This document shows positions 14,150 through 26,957 of a stretch of 64,000 bases of DNA, piece after piece. The notes under the pieces were generated by a model. That model did no database searches. It was given only the letters and a program-made list of their open reading frames with translations, and had not been told where the DNA came from. This stretch comes from Nannobrachium achirus (Eukaryota; Chordata; Actinopteri; Myctophiformes; Myctophidae). The DNA lies in the NCBI GenBank assembly GCA_963921795.1, contig OY997642.1, positions 56,998,591-57,062,590 of the forward strand. The letters are read 5' to 3'. Position numbers and translations under genes: made by a program. Every line of letters begins with the position of its first letter. Positions within the stretch are counted from its first letter, which is position 1.

Positions 14150-14982
14150 AAATGTACTTCAGTAAAAGTACTAAAGTATCGGTATCAAAATGTACTTAAG
14201 GTACCAAAAGTACCTCATTGTGCAGAATGTCCCATTTGACAAGTTTTCAAGTGTACAAAATGTCTAAAACTCCTCAAATAGCAAAGCTACAATGTGAGGC
14301 ATTGTGAGCTTGTAGATCTGCTATTTCGGCCATCTCAAATGGCCGAAATGTATATGGGCTAAAGTGGTTAACTCATTCTGAGCCCAGGACATTAACGGAT
14401 TAGGGGGTCCAGAGTGCCCCCTCCCGGCCCCATTAACGGCCGCTGTCTTATTTTGAAGGCCAGAAGTCTAGACCGGAAGTACTTCCGGTCTGACGTCATC
14501 GGATCGTGCGACGGAACCGATCATTGTTTACGTGGTGCCATGCTGGATCGGCTCGGAGATACTCACCATGTGTTTTATAAACTTCCATCTGCCTCCATCT
14601 TCGCTTCTAAAGTGTAGTTTTGAGATAATGGACATTAAAGATGAGATTTCCCGTCCACCTCAATGTTACAGGCTGACTATTGTGTGCTCGTGGAGCCGTG
14701 ATGATGACAAATCAGCGCGGATTTCGTCTCCGGAGCGTCGGCCATTGTACTCGGTATTTTTACTCGCCGTTACAGTAATAGATTACTTTTCGCGCGATAT
14801 CGCGTGAATGGCACTATAAATACTCTATTACTTTTCACGCGACATCCCGTGAAAGGCGCTGATTGAGTTAATATATGTTTTGTAATAATGATTTAAATCT
14901 ACAAAGTAACTAAAGGTTTCAAATAATTGCAGTGGAGTAAAAGTACACTTGAGTAAATGTACTTAGTTACTTTACACCTCTG
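14150..14982. mobile_element. Tol2-like hAT remnant
   Basis: The right end AGTTACTTTACACCTCTG and the sub-terminal AAAGTACACTTGAGTAAATG resemble Tol2-type hAT ends. The left part has AGTAAAAGTACTAAAGTA motifs. The middle (14240-14870) is unrelated: half of the CTTGTAGATCTGC motif, then a GC-rich block with a perfect 20-bp palindrome GACCGGAAGTACTTCCGGTC (14471-14490). A related fragment is at 47336-47475. Confidence 0.55.
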
Positions 14983-15030
14983 GCAAATACAGTACACAAA
15001 GAAACAGGATAGAAAAAGTTCTGCAATATT

Positions 15031-15262
15031 AGAGGTCCTGGTAGGAGATAAAACCATCAGTACTAGAGGTCCTGGTAGGAGATAAAACCATCAGTACTAG
15101 AGGTCCTGGTAGGAGATAAAACCATCAGTACCAGAGGTCCTGGTAGGAGATAAAACCAGCAGTACTAGAGGTCCTGGTAGGAGTTAAAACCATCAGTACT
15201 AGAGGTCCTGGTAGGAGATAAAACCATCAGTACTAGAGGTCCTGGTAGGACATAAAACCAGC
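15031..15262. repeat. 34-bp minisatellite
   Basis: About seven tandem copies of a unit with AGAGGTCCTGGTAGGAGATA followed by AAACCATCAGTACT, with few substitutions. Confidence 0.95.
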
Positions 15263-15441
15263 ACTATTATCATAGGACATCAAGACAAAGAAAGAATCTT
15301 TTTTTGTCAGAAGTATATTTGCATTAAGTACCAAACAACATGTACAGCAGGCATTACAAATGGTTTCTTTATGCCTGTAAGTATAGAAGTTATTGCTAAA
15401 TAGTGTTGAAAATAATTACATATTTACAGGAGAGAAGTTAA

Positions 15442-15758
15442 AGGAGTAGTTCACCCCCAAAATGACTTATTTTCTATTGATTACTCACGCCATGGAGACT
15501 TTAGTTCAATAATATTATTAGTTTTTTGTCGCATTCCTAAGACAATAATTTGATTACAATAAATGTACCCCCATTGATTCCAGATGGGACCCAAATGCAT
15601 GTGGGTCCCCATCCGGAATCAATGGGGGTACATTTACTCAAATACAGTTTTTTTTTGTCTCTGGAATGCGACAAATACAAAATAATATTATTGAACTCAA
15701 GTCTCCATGGCATGAGTAATCAATATGAAATAAGGCATTTTGGAGGTGAACTACTCCT
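15442..15758. mobile_element. Palindromic TTAA-type MITE (317 bp)
   Basis: TTAA on both sides (15438-15441 and 15759-15762) with long inverted ends AGGAGTAGTTCACCCCCAAA / TGGAGGTGAACTACTCCT. Almost the whole element folds back on itself; the centre pairs GTACCCCCATTGATTCC with its complement around 15600. TTAA target use points to the Kolobok or piggyBac superfamilies; this terminus type is common in fish. Confidence 0.8.
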
Positions 15759-15950
15759 TTAAAGAATAAAACGACTACGAACTGAGAAATGGTTAAACTT
15801 TAACAAAAATGTACAAAAGTTTTTTTTCAATCAAACATGGCTTGGTTTGGTGTGAGAGGACGGCTTTAAACTACAGTATAAACTACAGTGTGATATACAG
15901 TAAAAACACAACCAAAGAATAAACGATAAACTACAACAATAAGCCATTAA

Positions 15951-16226
15951 AGGGGGCCTGTCACCTAAAGGGTTACTGTCACTTTAAGAATCATCTTAAA
16001 AAACAAGTTAATATTTGTATGATGTCATTGTGGGGATGCGCAATTATAAGCCAATCAAATTAATTGTCTGTATAGCCTGACTGTATGACTACTTACTGTA
16101 CTGGTCAGCTGTTGTTGGGCAGATTACACTGAGACTGTTTCAGACTGTTTCAGGATGCACACTGGAGAGAGACCACATGAACTATTGTATCATACTATTA
16201 TAATTTCGGGGCGTGACAGCGGACCT
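15951..16226. mobile_element. TTAA-type MITE (276 bp)
   Basis: Flanked by TTAA (15947-15950 and 16227-16230). Ends AGGGGGCCTGTCACC and GCGTGACAGCGGACCT are imperfect inverted repeats. No coding capacity. Confidence 0.65.
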
Positions 16227-16441
16227 TTAACTCAAATCTCTGCATCTGGGGGTCCCTGGAACAAAACATTTTTAGATGATGGGGGTCCGCAGCCAAATGC
16301 ATGTAATTAGCCCTATTCACGACCCGCCCACCCAGCAAATTTCTCAGCATCCCCCGGGTGCTGACATCAATTTAGAAGGGGAAACTATAACAGAAATAGC
16401 TGGACTTAGAGCCAACAAATCATAATTTCGAACGGTAAAGT

Positions 16442-16785
16442 AAACTAGAAAATATTGTTCCTTCGAAACAATTGTGGGCTCGCTTCAAGCCAGAAAACAA
16501 TGGCTATAAAAGTACAAAATGTCAAGATCGCAGGCAGTGCGACGTTACTGACGTCAAAGTTTGGTCCATTTTGTTCCAAAAATGTGTTGTGCAAAAGTCG
16601 ACCCGCTGGTGGCGCTATAACAGGCCAATGTAAGAAGGGTGGTATCTGTTCCTTGACCTATTGGGAATGTGCTTTGAAGATTTCACGCACATTGCAGGCT
16701 GTGTTCATGATTTGAGGTGTTTTTGGCTTTGGCCACTTTATCGCTGCTTGCAGCTATATTTTCTTTTTTTTTTTCGGTTGAGATT
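16442..16785. repeat. Truncated third copy of repeat family A
   Basis: Matches positions 69-405 of copy 1 from CTAGAAAATATTGTTCC up to TGCTTGCAGCTATATTT, with a small deletion (GCTCTCTTT missing near 16540). It lacks the remaining 1.2 kb. Confidence 0.75.
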
Positions 16786-16984
16786 CTGAAATTTTAACTC
16801 CCCCAAGTCCCCATCTTTAAACCAATCCAGTGACTTTGGTGCAGGTCTGAGCTTGGATCAGATAGTGAATAAATACCATAATTTATCTATTTCCCCGTTT
16901 CATTTGATGGCCTTCCTGCCCTAGCCCAAAGAAAGTCTCAGCAAGAAGGGACACCGACGTGTTTTTGGCGTCCACTGCGCCACT

Positions 16985-17530
16985 CTCGGTGGCAAAACTA
17001 CCACCGGAAGTTTGGTGAATAACATTACGTCTATGAGCTTCGGCTCGGACAGCTCATGAACAAAAAATAATTCTGAACGATAGAGACCTTTATAAAACAC
17101 TCAGCTCAGGAATATAAAAGACAACATGTCACACATTGTTTTGTGCTGTGTTGCTTTTCGGTGAGTACACTGTATAACATTATAGAGGCATCTAAAGAGC
17201 ACAATTTACGTTTCTGAGCTAGATAGTATCGCGAGACTCTCCACCATTCCCTGTCTGGAATCCAAATCTCGCGATAGCTCCGAGACAGAAACGGCCGCCG
17301 CCGCTGTTTAGCTGCCTCAATAACATTATGTACCGTGCACATCGAAAAGCAAGTGATTGTAAAAATACCTGTGATATGTCTTCTTTTATATTCCTGGAGC
17401 GATTATACAACAAAGGTCTCAATTGTTTAGAATTATGTTTTGTTCATGAGCTGTCCCAGCTGAAGCTCATAGACGCAATGTTATTCATCGAGCTTCCGTT
17501 GCAACTTCCGCCACCCAAAGTGTCATGGCG
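16985..17530. mobile_element. Palindromic MITE, arms about 220 bp
   Basis: The left arm (16985-17205; AATAACATTACGTCTATGAG, later AGGAATATAAAAGACAACAT) pairs with the right arm (17305-17530) in reverse complement. The spacer contains TATCGCGAGACTCTCC and its near complement. A third, solo arm lies at 18230-18425. Class unknown. Confidence 0.65.
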
Positions 17531-17596
17531 ACGATGGCGTATGGCCCCATGGTAACTGACCACGCCCATGCGTCCCTTCCTGCCTAACCTTCCTTG

Positions 17597-18125
17597 CCCT
17601 AGCCTGGCTCCAGCCAATAGACCCGCCCACTCTCTGAGTGAACTGCATCTCTTGGTCTGGATGTGTCATATGACGTGTCTCTTGCTACCGAAAGCTTCTC
17701 AAACCGACCGAAACCGACCAATGAAATCAATGCAATGCGGAGGAGGGGTGCGTCTAACTTTTGAAAATCAACAGAAACAGTGGAGGGAGGGGTGGCTGCG
17801 TGGATCACCAGAGTTCTTAATTGCTCCCTTTGAACTTCAAAAGGGCTCCGAACTGCAGTCATTGATTGAGCCATACAGGTGTCGAATAGCTCGTTAGTGA
17901 TTCTCTCTAATCAATGAAACATCAAAGACAATGACCTGTTTGGTGCATGTCATTGAGGGGAGGGGGAGGAGGGAATGTTTTGTGTGCAAAAGTCAAACAC
18001 AACCCCTCCCACCAGATTTCTTGTGATTGGGAATTTCAAATTTTAAATCCCCTCCCCTTTTCAATCAAATAGAATGGCCACAAGTTCAGACTCAAGCCCC
18101 AGCGTAGAGTCTGAAATCAGGCTAT
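17597..18125. repeat. Inverted relative of the 9.45-9.71 kb repeat
   Basis: Begins with CCTGGCTCCAGCCAATAGAC and ends with AGTCTGAAATCAGGCTA, the reverse complements of the ends of 9447-9712. The interior contains unrelated sequence. Confidence 0.5.
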
Positions 18126-18229
18126 TCCTGCCCTGGCATTTGGCCTTTGTGCCCTCAAAGAAATGGACAACACCAAAGGCCAAGCGGTCTTGCCCCTAAA
18201 ATGACGAAATTCCAGGCCTGGCGGCAGAT

Positions 18230-18425
18230 ATAGTTTTTGTCTCGTAGCTATCGCGTGATACTAGCTAGTTCAGAAACTTACTTTGTGCTCTTTAGATACC
18301 TCTATAAAATTATACAGCATACACACCAAAAAGCAGCACAGCAGAAAACAATGTGTGACATGTTTTCCTTTATATTCCTGATCTGAGTATTTTATAAAGG
18401 TCTCTATCGTTCAGATTTTTTTTTT
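18230..18425. repeat. Solo arm of the 17-kb palindromic MITE
   Basis: Reads from TAGCTATCGCGTGATACTAG to TTTATAAAGGTCTCTATCGT, in reverse complement to 16985-17205. Confidence 0.6.
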
Positions 18426-18683
18426 TTCATGGGCTGTCCAGCTGGCTCTCATAGACTCAAATGCAGGGGTCCCCAAATTATTTTGTGGGGTCCCCAGATG
18501 ATTAGCTTAATGTATTTTTTCCCTTCTCACTCAATGGTAAACAAATCAACACACAGTATAATTGTATATAAGGTATCTGCACATTTATAAAGTGACAATT
18601 TAACTCATTCTGTGCCAAATGCCAAAATGGCTCCAAGGTAGCTGTGCCAGGATTTTGTATGTTTTTCTTTACTATGCAATGAA

Positions 18684-18690
18684 AAAAAAA

Positions 18691-18723
<33 letters not shown>
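18684..18723. repeat. Poly(T) run
   Basis: An A9 stretch followed by about 37 nearly uninterrupted T residues in low-complexity sequence. Confidence 0.9.
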
Positions 18724-18726
<3 letters not shown>

Positions 18727-18940
18727 CCCCACAGAAACAGACACAGTTGTTGTGATTCAGTGGCAAAAAAAAATGTCAATCAGACAAATGGTTCCAGAGA
18801 TAGAGCTGTTTGAATGAAAAAAAGTGTCCATCCACTAGAATGGACAGAGTCTCCTCTCCTCTCCTCTGCCTCTCTTCTCTCTACCTAGAGATTAAAGACA
18901 AAACTGATCTCACAAATATCCCTTCAGCACCAAGTTTTTA

Positions 18941-19592
18941 ATAGCCGGGGACCCACAAGCCCAAAAGCCCAAGGAATAGGGTAGGACATGTCATTCTGTG
19001 TCCACAGAATGAGAGGCCTGCTCTGCCGGAAACATCGCAAAAAAAAGTTATGGCCATTTGGATATTCACTGTCCCATTGACTCCACTAGATTTAAAAAAT
19101 AAAATACATGTTCTTTAAGTAGCATGTGAGGGGTCAAACTAGGGGTTCTTCATGATTCTGAATCCATTTCAAGCATTTGTTTTACATGAAAAACATTCCT
19201 TGGGTTAACTTTCAGCAGCCCAAAACTGTGAAAAGTGGAAAAAGGTGATGACTCATCACTTTTCATAGTATTTGGGGGGCCGAAATCTAGCCCAAGGAAT
19301 GTTTTTCATGCAAAACAATGCTTGCAATGGATTCAGGATCATGAAAACCCCAAGTTTGACCCCTCACATGCTAATTAAAGCAGACCTGTTTTCCTTTTTT
19401 AAATATTTCTAGTGGAGTCAATGGGACAGTGAATATACAAATGGCCATAACTTTTTTTCGCGATGTTTCCAGCAGAGCAGGCCTCTCATTCTGTGGACCT
19501 TAATGACCGAACTAATAGATAAAACAGAAATAAAAAGTACGGCAGAAAATCACATGTCCCCTCCCATTTTGGTGACTGGGTCCCCGGCTATA
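18941..19592. mobile_element. Palindromic MITE family P, copy 1
   Basis: Ends TAGCCGGGGACCCA and TGGGTCCCCGGCTA are inverted repeats. Inside, GTCCACAGAATGAGAGGCC (18999) pairs with GGCCTCTCATTCTGTGGAC (19480). Copy 2 is at 25770-26475, and related blocks occur in the left arm of the 52.9-kb TTAA element. No coding capacity. Confidence 0.75.
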
Positions 19593-20200
19593 ATAACTAT
19601 AGTCTGGAGTATAATTTAGGCTTCTCCTCTCTTTATGTGTGAATACGTGTCAACAATAATTGAACTAGTCTGGATGGAAACACGCATAGGGTATTTTTTT
19701 CTTCTTCTTCTTAATCCTTGAAGGATGTATTTTAAAATACTGCCAGGTGCCAAGCTGAAATATCTCCTATCTATGGAGTTAATTTTTAACCCTTTCTTAC
19801 ACAAATCCGGACTTAAAATACACCCTTCAAGAAAAGAGAGAAAACATTCACACCAACAATTTAGTGAAAAGAGAAGTATAGACGTCAGCTTTTGCATTTT
19901 TTTGTCAACATTTTAGAGAAAAATAGGTACATTTGTCTCAGTAGCAGGTTGTTTCCTTCAAAAGTTACTTCCTTCATCCTAAACCCTTACAGGTTTCTTT
20001 GACGGTCATTAGTGCTCAAAGGGCCCCCAAAATGATATGTATTTGGCCACGGACCCCCATCTCAAAATAGTTTGTACCAGGGACCCCCACGCCAGAAGCA
20101 GAATTTGAGTTGCAAATGTTCGCTTTAAAAATACTTATGGTATATTAAAAGATTTGCACAAAATTGCTGTGAGCTTTCATCTGTAATGTGTGGTTGTTCC
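19593..20200. other. Intergenic, no gene seen
   Basis: Contains a hAT-like block with CCACGGACCCCCATCTCAAA (20048-20068), repeated at 20709-20729 next to a CAGTGGTTCTCAAACC terminus (20656). No exon-like signal. Confidence 0.4.
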
Positions 20201-20224
20201 TTTGGGGGAACGTTAGCCAAATAT

Positions 20225-20876
20225 TGCAGATCTACAAGCTTGCAAAGTTGCAATGCGAGCATTTGCGAGCTTGTAGATCAGCTTTCTTTGGTGAATTTAT
20301 AGTGTGCACAGGGGTGAAATGTGGTCAAAGTGCAGAGGCAACTCGGGTTCACAAAAGAGGTAAATGATTAACCCATTTAGAACGGGTACACAGTATTGTG
20401 TATCATTATTTTATGCTTTTTTAACTATTGAAAAATAGCAGATATACAAGCTCGCAGCGAGCTTGTAGATCTGCATGCTATTTTTGAAAAATCTTGAAAA
20501 TTAGAATTTTGACCCAATTCTAGTGTCTTTTGATTCCTTCTAAGATTTTTTGAAAATCCTATGTTTCTATGTCAGCAATCTGGCCAGCCATTGTCAAAGA
20601 AAAGGTCATTTTCACTTCAATGGAGCTTAGTGTGTCTGTTCTTGAGAGACTACTATGTCAGTGGTTCTCAAACCTTTTCATGTGAAGGCCCCCCAAAATG
20701 ATATTTGGCCACGGACCCCCATCTCAAAATATTTAGTTCCAGGGACCACCCAGAAGCAAAATTTGAGTTACAAATGTTCGCTTTGAAAATACATATATTC
20801 AAAGATTTGCACACATTTTCAAAAATAGCAGATCTACAAGCTCGCAGCGCTGCGAGCTTGTATATCTGCTATTTTT
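20225..20876. repeat. Cluster of three AGATCTACAAGC hairpins
   Basis: Hairpins at 20225-20290, 20434-20486 and 20817-20876. Each pairs a form of AAAATAGCAGATCTACAAG with CTTGTAGATCTGCTATTTT around a short GCAGCG-type loop. The third is a near-perfect palindrome of about 60 bp. Other copies are described in the findings. Confidence 0.75.
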
Positions 20877-22352
20877 CACTGGTTAAAGCATTCAATTATT
20901 CTAGGCCTAAATGGTTAACTAGATGTGGCCTCTCATCAGGCTGCACACCTGCTGCTCATTCCTGATTGCAGTTGCAGCCCCGCCCAACAAGCATATAAAA
21001 TCTGCTTTCTGCTCTAAGTTCAGTTTCACTCAGACAGACACACCCAAACAATGCAGCTGCTGCAGCACACTGACCGTGTAATTTTGTTTTCGTTTGGTTT
21101 GGAGATTACTGGCAGGCAGTCGTGTCAGGCTTGTTTGATTTTTAGCTTTGTGGAATTTCTGGTTAGGGAGAGCAGCTAGGACGACGGTCCTGTATAATAA
21201 TAAATACAACTTTATTTGTAGGCCTATAGCACATTTCATGACATGAAATGTAGCTCAAGGTGCTTTACAGAGCAAAAACGAAGCACAAGTGCTAAACATA
21301 GTAAAAGTATAGAGGCCTACTGTAGCTCCTTTCCATTATTTTAATTTTGGTTGGCATCTCCAGGCACTTCCCCCTTCTTTTCTTGATAATTGACTCCTGA
21401 CTCCTGAGTTTGATCCTATTAAAAAAGGCAGAAACCTGCCATCATGTCTGCCCTTATCAACTTATCATTTCGAAGTTTTAAACATGGACAATAATGGCAT
21501 ATGAAGAATGTGAATGTCTTTGTGTAGTCTCACCGAAGACTGCTGTGGAGTCATTCAGAGTAGTGCCAGCAGGGTTAATTGATTGGCAGGTGCTCCTGAT
21601 GTCTAAGAACCTCTCTTCATCTGTCCGGGTCAGCATCATAACATTCCCAATACTCTGCTCCTTTTGAAAAGAATATTTCAAAAATGTTCCCTCACACACA
21701 TGGTCTAGTTGAGTGCAGTCCAGGTAAATTAGGCTTGCCTCCTTAAGTTAAGCTTGCTATTCTAATAATGCTGATACCAATATCTCCCCCCGCAAAAAAG
21801 TAATTATTGTCCACTGATACTATACAGAATGTGCTGTGTAATAGCTGTTGGATGTGGCATAAATGGCACACGTCATTCCTGTCTCGAATCATGTCCACAG
21901 AATTATAGTCTAAGTGTAGAATAATAGATATGACAATACAGCCTAAACTAAACCTATAGCTAATGCATGTTGCAACATTAAACCACAAAATGTTCAGTTG
22001 TCTCTTCACCCTCAGTCACCAACACATCATGTTTCCTCACAACATAGAAATGCATAAAATGATACAGGCCTAAGCCACAACACCCTAACCGTGTTGATAT
22101 TTGGTGTAGTTGAGTAACTGCACCATCTAGTGGCTGAATGTTTCCACGGGAAATCCTCTCATCTATAGTATAATTTTGCGAATGTCTGTCTGAGTGAGTG
22201 AGTGTCTGTCACAGCGTTTCTCCTCAGTGGCTGGAGCAATTGATCTGAAATCGCATCACCATTAGCATATGAACACACCTGACATAACTGTGAAGCCCGT
22301 TTGTCACTTTCACAAATCGTATGCAGGCAACATGTTTAACCAGCTCTCTCTC
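20877..22352. other. Intergenic, no gene seen
   Basis: Holds a LINE/SINE-like tail (TTTATTTGTAGGCCTATAGC, CATTTCATGACATGAAATG at 21208-21250, related to 31961-32020). A CATATAAAA box at 20992 is not followed by a recognisable gene. No exon-like frames. Confidence 0.4.
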
Positions 22353-22530
<178 letters not shown>

Positions 22531-22995
22531 TAGCCATTAAACGAAACGGGTATTTCTTACATTGATGCTCCTACATATTATCATGCAAGCACCAGTTAAA
22601 GTTACTTTCCATCCCTCATATACTGTATGCACAGTGCACATCCCATAACCCACACACTGCAAATCATTTTGGAGCTCATATCTTTGAACGGGTAAGGGCT
22701 AGTTAGTATAGACTCACCATTCAAAATAATTTGAATGAAAACTTGTTCTGTGACCATATCATATTGGTTGTTAAATTCTCTTGAAACAACATATCTTTGG
22801 CTATAAGCACCCCTTGTTAAACATTGTCCGAAGATTCTGACTACATCATTTCACAAATAGAATCATCAATGCACAAGTTTAATTTTAAAAAGTTATCAAA
22901 TGTCTCAAATACAGTAAATGTCTGATTTGACCACTCACTATGAGATAGGTAGCCAAATTCTTTTGGGCCAGAACTGGCCCGCATGCAGCAAGCCG
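22531..22995. other. Intergenic, no gene seen
   Basis: No recognised feature. Confidence 0.4.
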
Positions 22996-22999
22996 GGAA

Positions 23000-23350
23000 G
23001 ACCGTATTTGGCCCGAATCCGGTTGCCGGACTTGGGCCAGATCTGGCATGAATGACGGCCCAGAATCAGCCTGAATCCGGTTGCCGAACTCGGCTGCCGA
23101 AACTGGGCCGATTCTGGCCGTCATTCATGCCAGATCTGGCCCAAGTCCGGCAACCGGATTCGGGCCGAGTCCGGCTGCTGAAACTGAACCAGCATGGGCC
23201 AGTTCTGGCAATTTTGTTGGGGTGAGTCCGGGCCAGAATCACCCAAATAAAATTGCCAGAACTGAACCAGCATTGGGCCGGCGTGGGCTAGTTCTGGCAA
23301 TTTTGTTGGGGTGATTCCGGCCCGGAATCACCCCAACAAAATTGCCAGAA
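23000..23350. repeat. GGCCAGATCTGGC-rich palindrome
   Basis: CCGGACTTGGGCCAGATCTG (23027) pairs with CAGATCTGGCCCAAGTCCGG (23130) around a centre near 23097. A second foldback around 23295-23350 uses CCAACAAAATTGCCAGAACT. The vocabulary is shared with the 37-kb minisatellite. Confidence 0.75.
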
Positions 23351-24330
23351 CTGGCCCATGCAATTTCTGCCATACTAGCCCATATGTAAGCAGGTTGACA
23401 GCCTGTAAAAAGTAATGACTAAACCAGTATTCTGACAGAGCTACAGCAATATCTGCCTATGGATAAGCTTGTTACAATTAAGCTCAGCCATAGGCAGATA
23501 TTGGGGTAGCGCTAGCAGAATACTGGGTTAGCCATCACTGCACTACCAGAAATGCTTGATTATTAGTAATATAAACCCACACAATTAAAAGAAGAAAAGA
23601 AACCAGTGACATATTAGCTTGTCCCTCATTGAAAAATGCATGACCTATCAATATGAAAACATTTTTAATTTCAAAGGTTTAACTGCTGAATGCAAAGTCT
23701 CCTTCACTGAAAAGTAAAATCTCAGTGTGTGGAGGCTTGAAGAGTGAAACTCCAACATCAATAAAGTAATAAGTACCTTTCTACAAAGCAAATATATTCA
23801 CTTACTTTGAGCCCATAAATGAGCAATAATTCAGATTTAATTACCCATAACCCTTTTCTCACTTTGAGTTGTAGATGAGATACAGTATACATGCAGATTA
23901 TTTTTTATACACAAATTATACAATAATTTCCTTTAATAAAACTTTATTTTCTGTAAGGTGGCAGAGGACGTTCTTTTAACAGTAGTCTTTTAAAAGGCAA
24001 GTCTACTTTTGAAGAGGTTTGGGTATAATCTTAGTTATAAAACCCAAACTATGATCAAAGTTGTCTTTATTCCAAAAAAATAAATACAAATAAAAACTTC
24101 AGTTACTCCCCTTACTACTCATGGATGCAATGCCAAACAAGAAAAAGTGACCCCAATCAAATGTGTCCATAAGTCACTGCTACATAAGTGTCTCACCGTT
24201 AAGTCAAACACATGCAATAATACTTAACTACTTAAAAGTGCGAAAGTGTCCATTGGTCAGTGCTAAAAGCAGAAGTGACGTGCTCCCAGCAAAACTGAAC
24301 GAGAACAGTCAGTAACAACTATTCCTGTCT
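23351..24330. other. Intergenic, no gene seen
   Basis: A small foldback pairs ATATCTGCCTATGG with CCATAGGCAGATATT (23450-23500). Otherwise AT-rich without exon-like signals. Confidence 0.4.
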
Positions 24331-24339
24331 CATTGTATA

Positions 24340-24800
24340 GTGTGAGAACAACATTCACAAAGGACTGCCAGTCTCTCACGTCTCTGTCGTGGGTACATGA
24401 ATCTATAGGTTTCTCTGTCTCTTACTCCAGTATCCGAGGACCTCAAGGTGGAGGGGGTGGGAGGAGTTCTTCAATATCGTATCCAGTTTCCTGCACCCCC
24501 TGCAAGGAGAACCCAACAACGGAGTCTGCCTTCCTCACCAGTCTGTTGAGGTTGAAGGTGTCACCCGCTCAGTTGTTCCTCCCCAGCACGTTATTCCAAA
24601 AAAAAGAACACTTGCCATAACAGATTGGTAGAACATCTGTAGCATCCTGTTGCACACGCCAAACAATCTTGTCTTCTTAGGAAGAACAGCCTGCTCTTCC
24701 CCTTGCTGTGAATCGCCTCCACGTTGTCCGACCAGTGTTGCCACGGACACCGCCTTCCATCCAGCTTTGGTGCCATACCGGCGTAAGACATAGTCTGCAG
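24340..24800 (-). pseudogene. LINE reverse transcriptase C-terminal fragment (L2/Maui-like)
   Basis: Read on the minus strand, two overlapping frames give SRLFFLRRQ, then RMLQMFYQSVMASVLFFGIT, CWGG, and after frame changes KNSSHPLHLEVL. This is the familiar tail of fish L2/Maui/CR1-group retrotransposon polyproteins (…QSRLYFLRR…MFYQSVVASAIFF…CWGG…ASHPLH…). Frameshifts make it a dead fragment. The 5' part is missing and the 3' end points to lower coordinates. Confidence 0.75.
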
Positions 24801-25768
24801 ACAGAGAAGATGAAATTAGCAATATAAGCACAGTCAACATGTTTCCCCCACCCAGTGATGTCGTTCGAACCTTCTCTCAGTCAGTGGGGGGAAAAAGAAG
24901 ATACAATGTTACATTAAACCCTGAGACACAATCTCTTCCATTGAAATAACCAAAGAGTTAATGATCGTTTCGCCTACTCCTGCCACTTTAAGTTCAGCCA
25001 AAAGTATTACAAAATAAAAATAATAATCAGTGCAGCATCCGAGCTCTCATGCGAAAGCAGACAAATATCACAGGGTAATCGCTGATTACAGATGAGCATG
25101 GTCATCGCATAATTTCACAAAAGTATTTAAGGGTGAATATTAGGGACAGTACAGTGAGCCATCTTAAACTTTAATTGAACTGTAACCTTACCTAGTTAAA
25201 CTTCAAAAGGTGGTCAATGGCTTGTCGGGCTGAGAGCTTTCCTGGTCTCTTGTTGCGGCCTTGAGGTGATGGTGGCATGAGGTGGATAAGGCAAGATGGA
25301 GGAGATCTCACTGTCCCATCCTGATTCCAGTGTACCATTTTCGAGTTGTTCTGTGGTGGATTCAGCGTTATGAAGCAGATCTACATGGTCGCCTGTCTGG
25401 GTGAGTCCACAGCTTTGTTCAAGGACTTACTGCATGTAGTGAGTAGGCCACTTCTTCAGGAACTTTGCAGCAAACATCACCAAACATCAGACTGAAATCC
25501 TGTATCTGCAGACAAGATGGAATACAGACGACAACATGGCATACATTTTAATGGGTTCACCCTATGACCAGGGATGTGATCTGTTCAAAGTCATTTTTCA
25601 TTTCAGTTTGACTTTAAGGCAAGACAGTTTAAGAACGACATCATTCCTGCGATGTCAAGAAATCTTGTAAAGGTGGTGAATATTTCAGAGGACTTCACTG
25701 GGTCATGAACCATTCAAAATCACATACCTGTCTGTGGCTGAGAGTTTCTTATCTTCTTTTGTCCCTCT
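24801..25768. other. Intergenic, no gene seen
   Basis: No recognised exon, RNA or repeat signature. Confidence 0.35.
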
Positions 25769-25769
25769 G

Positions 25770-26475
25770 TAGTCGGGGACCCAGTCCTCAAAATGGGAGG
25801 GGACCTGTGATTTTCTGCCGTACTTTTTATTTCTGTTTTATCTATAAGTTTGGTCATTAAGGTCCACAGAATGAGAGGCCTGCTCTGCCGGAAACATCGC
25901 GAAAAAAAGTTATGGCCATTTGTATATTCACTGTCCCATTGACTCCACTAGAAATATTAAAAAAAAAAAAAAAAACATCTGCTTTAATTAGCATGTGAGG
26001 GGTCAAATTAGGGGTTCTTCATGATTCTGAATCCATTGCAATCATTTGTTTTGCATAAAAAACATTGCTTGGGTTACTTTTCGGCAGCCCAAAACTGTGA
26101 AAAGTGGGAAAAAAGTGATGACTCATCAATTTTGACTGTTTTGGGGGGTTGATATCTTGCCCAAGGAATGTTTTTCATGCAAAACAAATGCTTGCAATGG
26201 ATTCAGAATCACGAATAAAAAAAATAAATAAAAAAAAAGAATAATTAAAGCAGACTTTTTTTTCTTTTTTTAATATTTCTAGTGGAGTCAATGGGACAGT
26301 GAATATACAAATGGCCATAACTTTTTTTCGCGATGTTTCCGGCAGAGCAGGCCTCTCATTCTGTGGACCTTAATGACCAACCTAATAGATAAAACTGAAA
26401 TAAAAAGTACGGCAGAAAATCACAGGTACCCCTCTTTTCTTTGAGCTTTTGGCCATGTGGGTCCTCGACTACTGA
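25770..26475. mobile_element. Palindromic MITE family P, copy 2
   Basis: Ends TAGTCGGGGACCCA and TGGGTCCTCGACTA. The left arm GATTTTCTGCCGTACTTTTT and ACAGAATGAGAGGCCTGC are repeated in reverse complement in the right arm. Shares most of its length with 18941-19592. Confidence 0.75.
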
Positions 26476-26867
26476 GGCTTATAGTGTTTTCACTCTCCAT
26501 GCAAGAAACCCACTCCCATCTACTGGATTGTAATACTGCTCCTAAAAAAACAAGAACGTGTTTTATTTTTTTCTCCTTAAAAAACTAAACACATGCCCTT
26601 GTCTGGAGAATTGCTAAAATCAAGGTCAACAGGTCTGACATCTGTGGCAATCAACTTGTTGGGGTTAGCAGAAAGGGTCAGCATACAGAAATGTTAATAT
26701 TTAGTTGAAATCTCACTCTGTCTTTTTGAGCAATTCCAGGAGTGAGGAGTAAAGAAGTTAGACTTGTATTATGTACTTACATAGCCCAAAGTGCCCTGGG
26801 GATCGGCCAGGTATGGAAACAAGGCAGTGATTTGCATAGTCCTCTTTAACACGCCTTGAAGGTAGGT
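26476..26867. other. Intergenic, no gene seen
   Basis: No recognised feature. Confidence 0.35.
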
Positions 26868-26868
26868 G

Positions 26869-26953
<85 letters not shown>
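26868..26953. repeat. (CA)n microsatellite
   Basis: About 80 bp of uninterrupted CA. Confidence 0.97.

Positions 26954-26957
<4 letters not shown>

Noticed and set aside
20985..21060. TATA-like CATATAAAA box with possible promoter
   Set aside because: No coding sequence or conserved element follows; nearby sequence is repeat tail.
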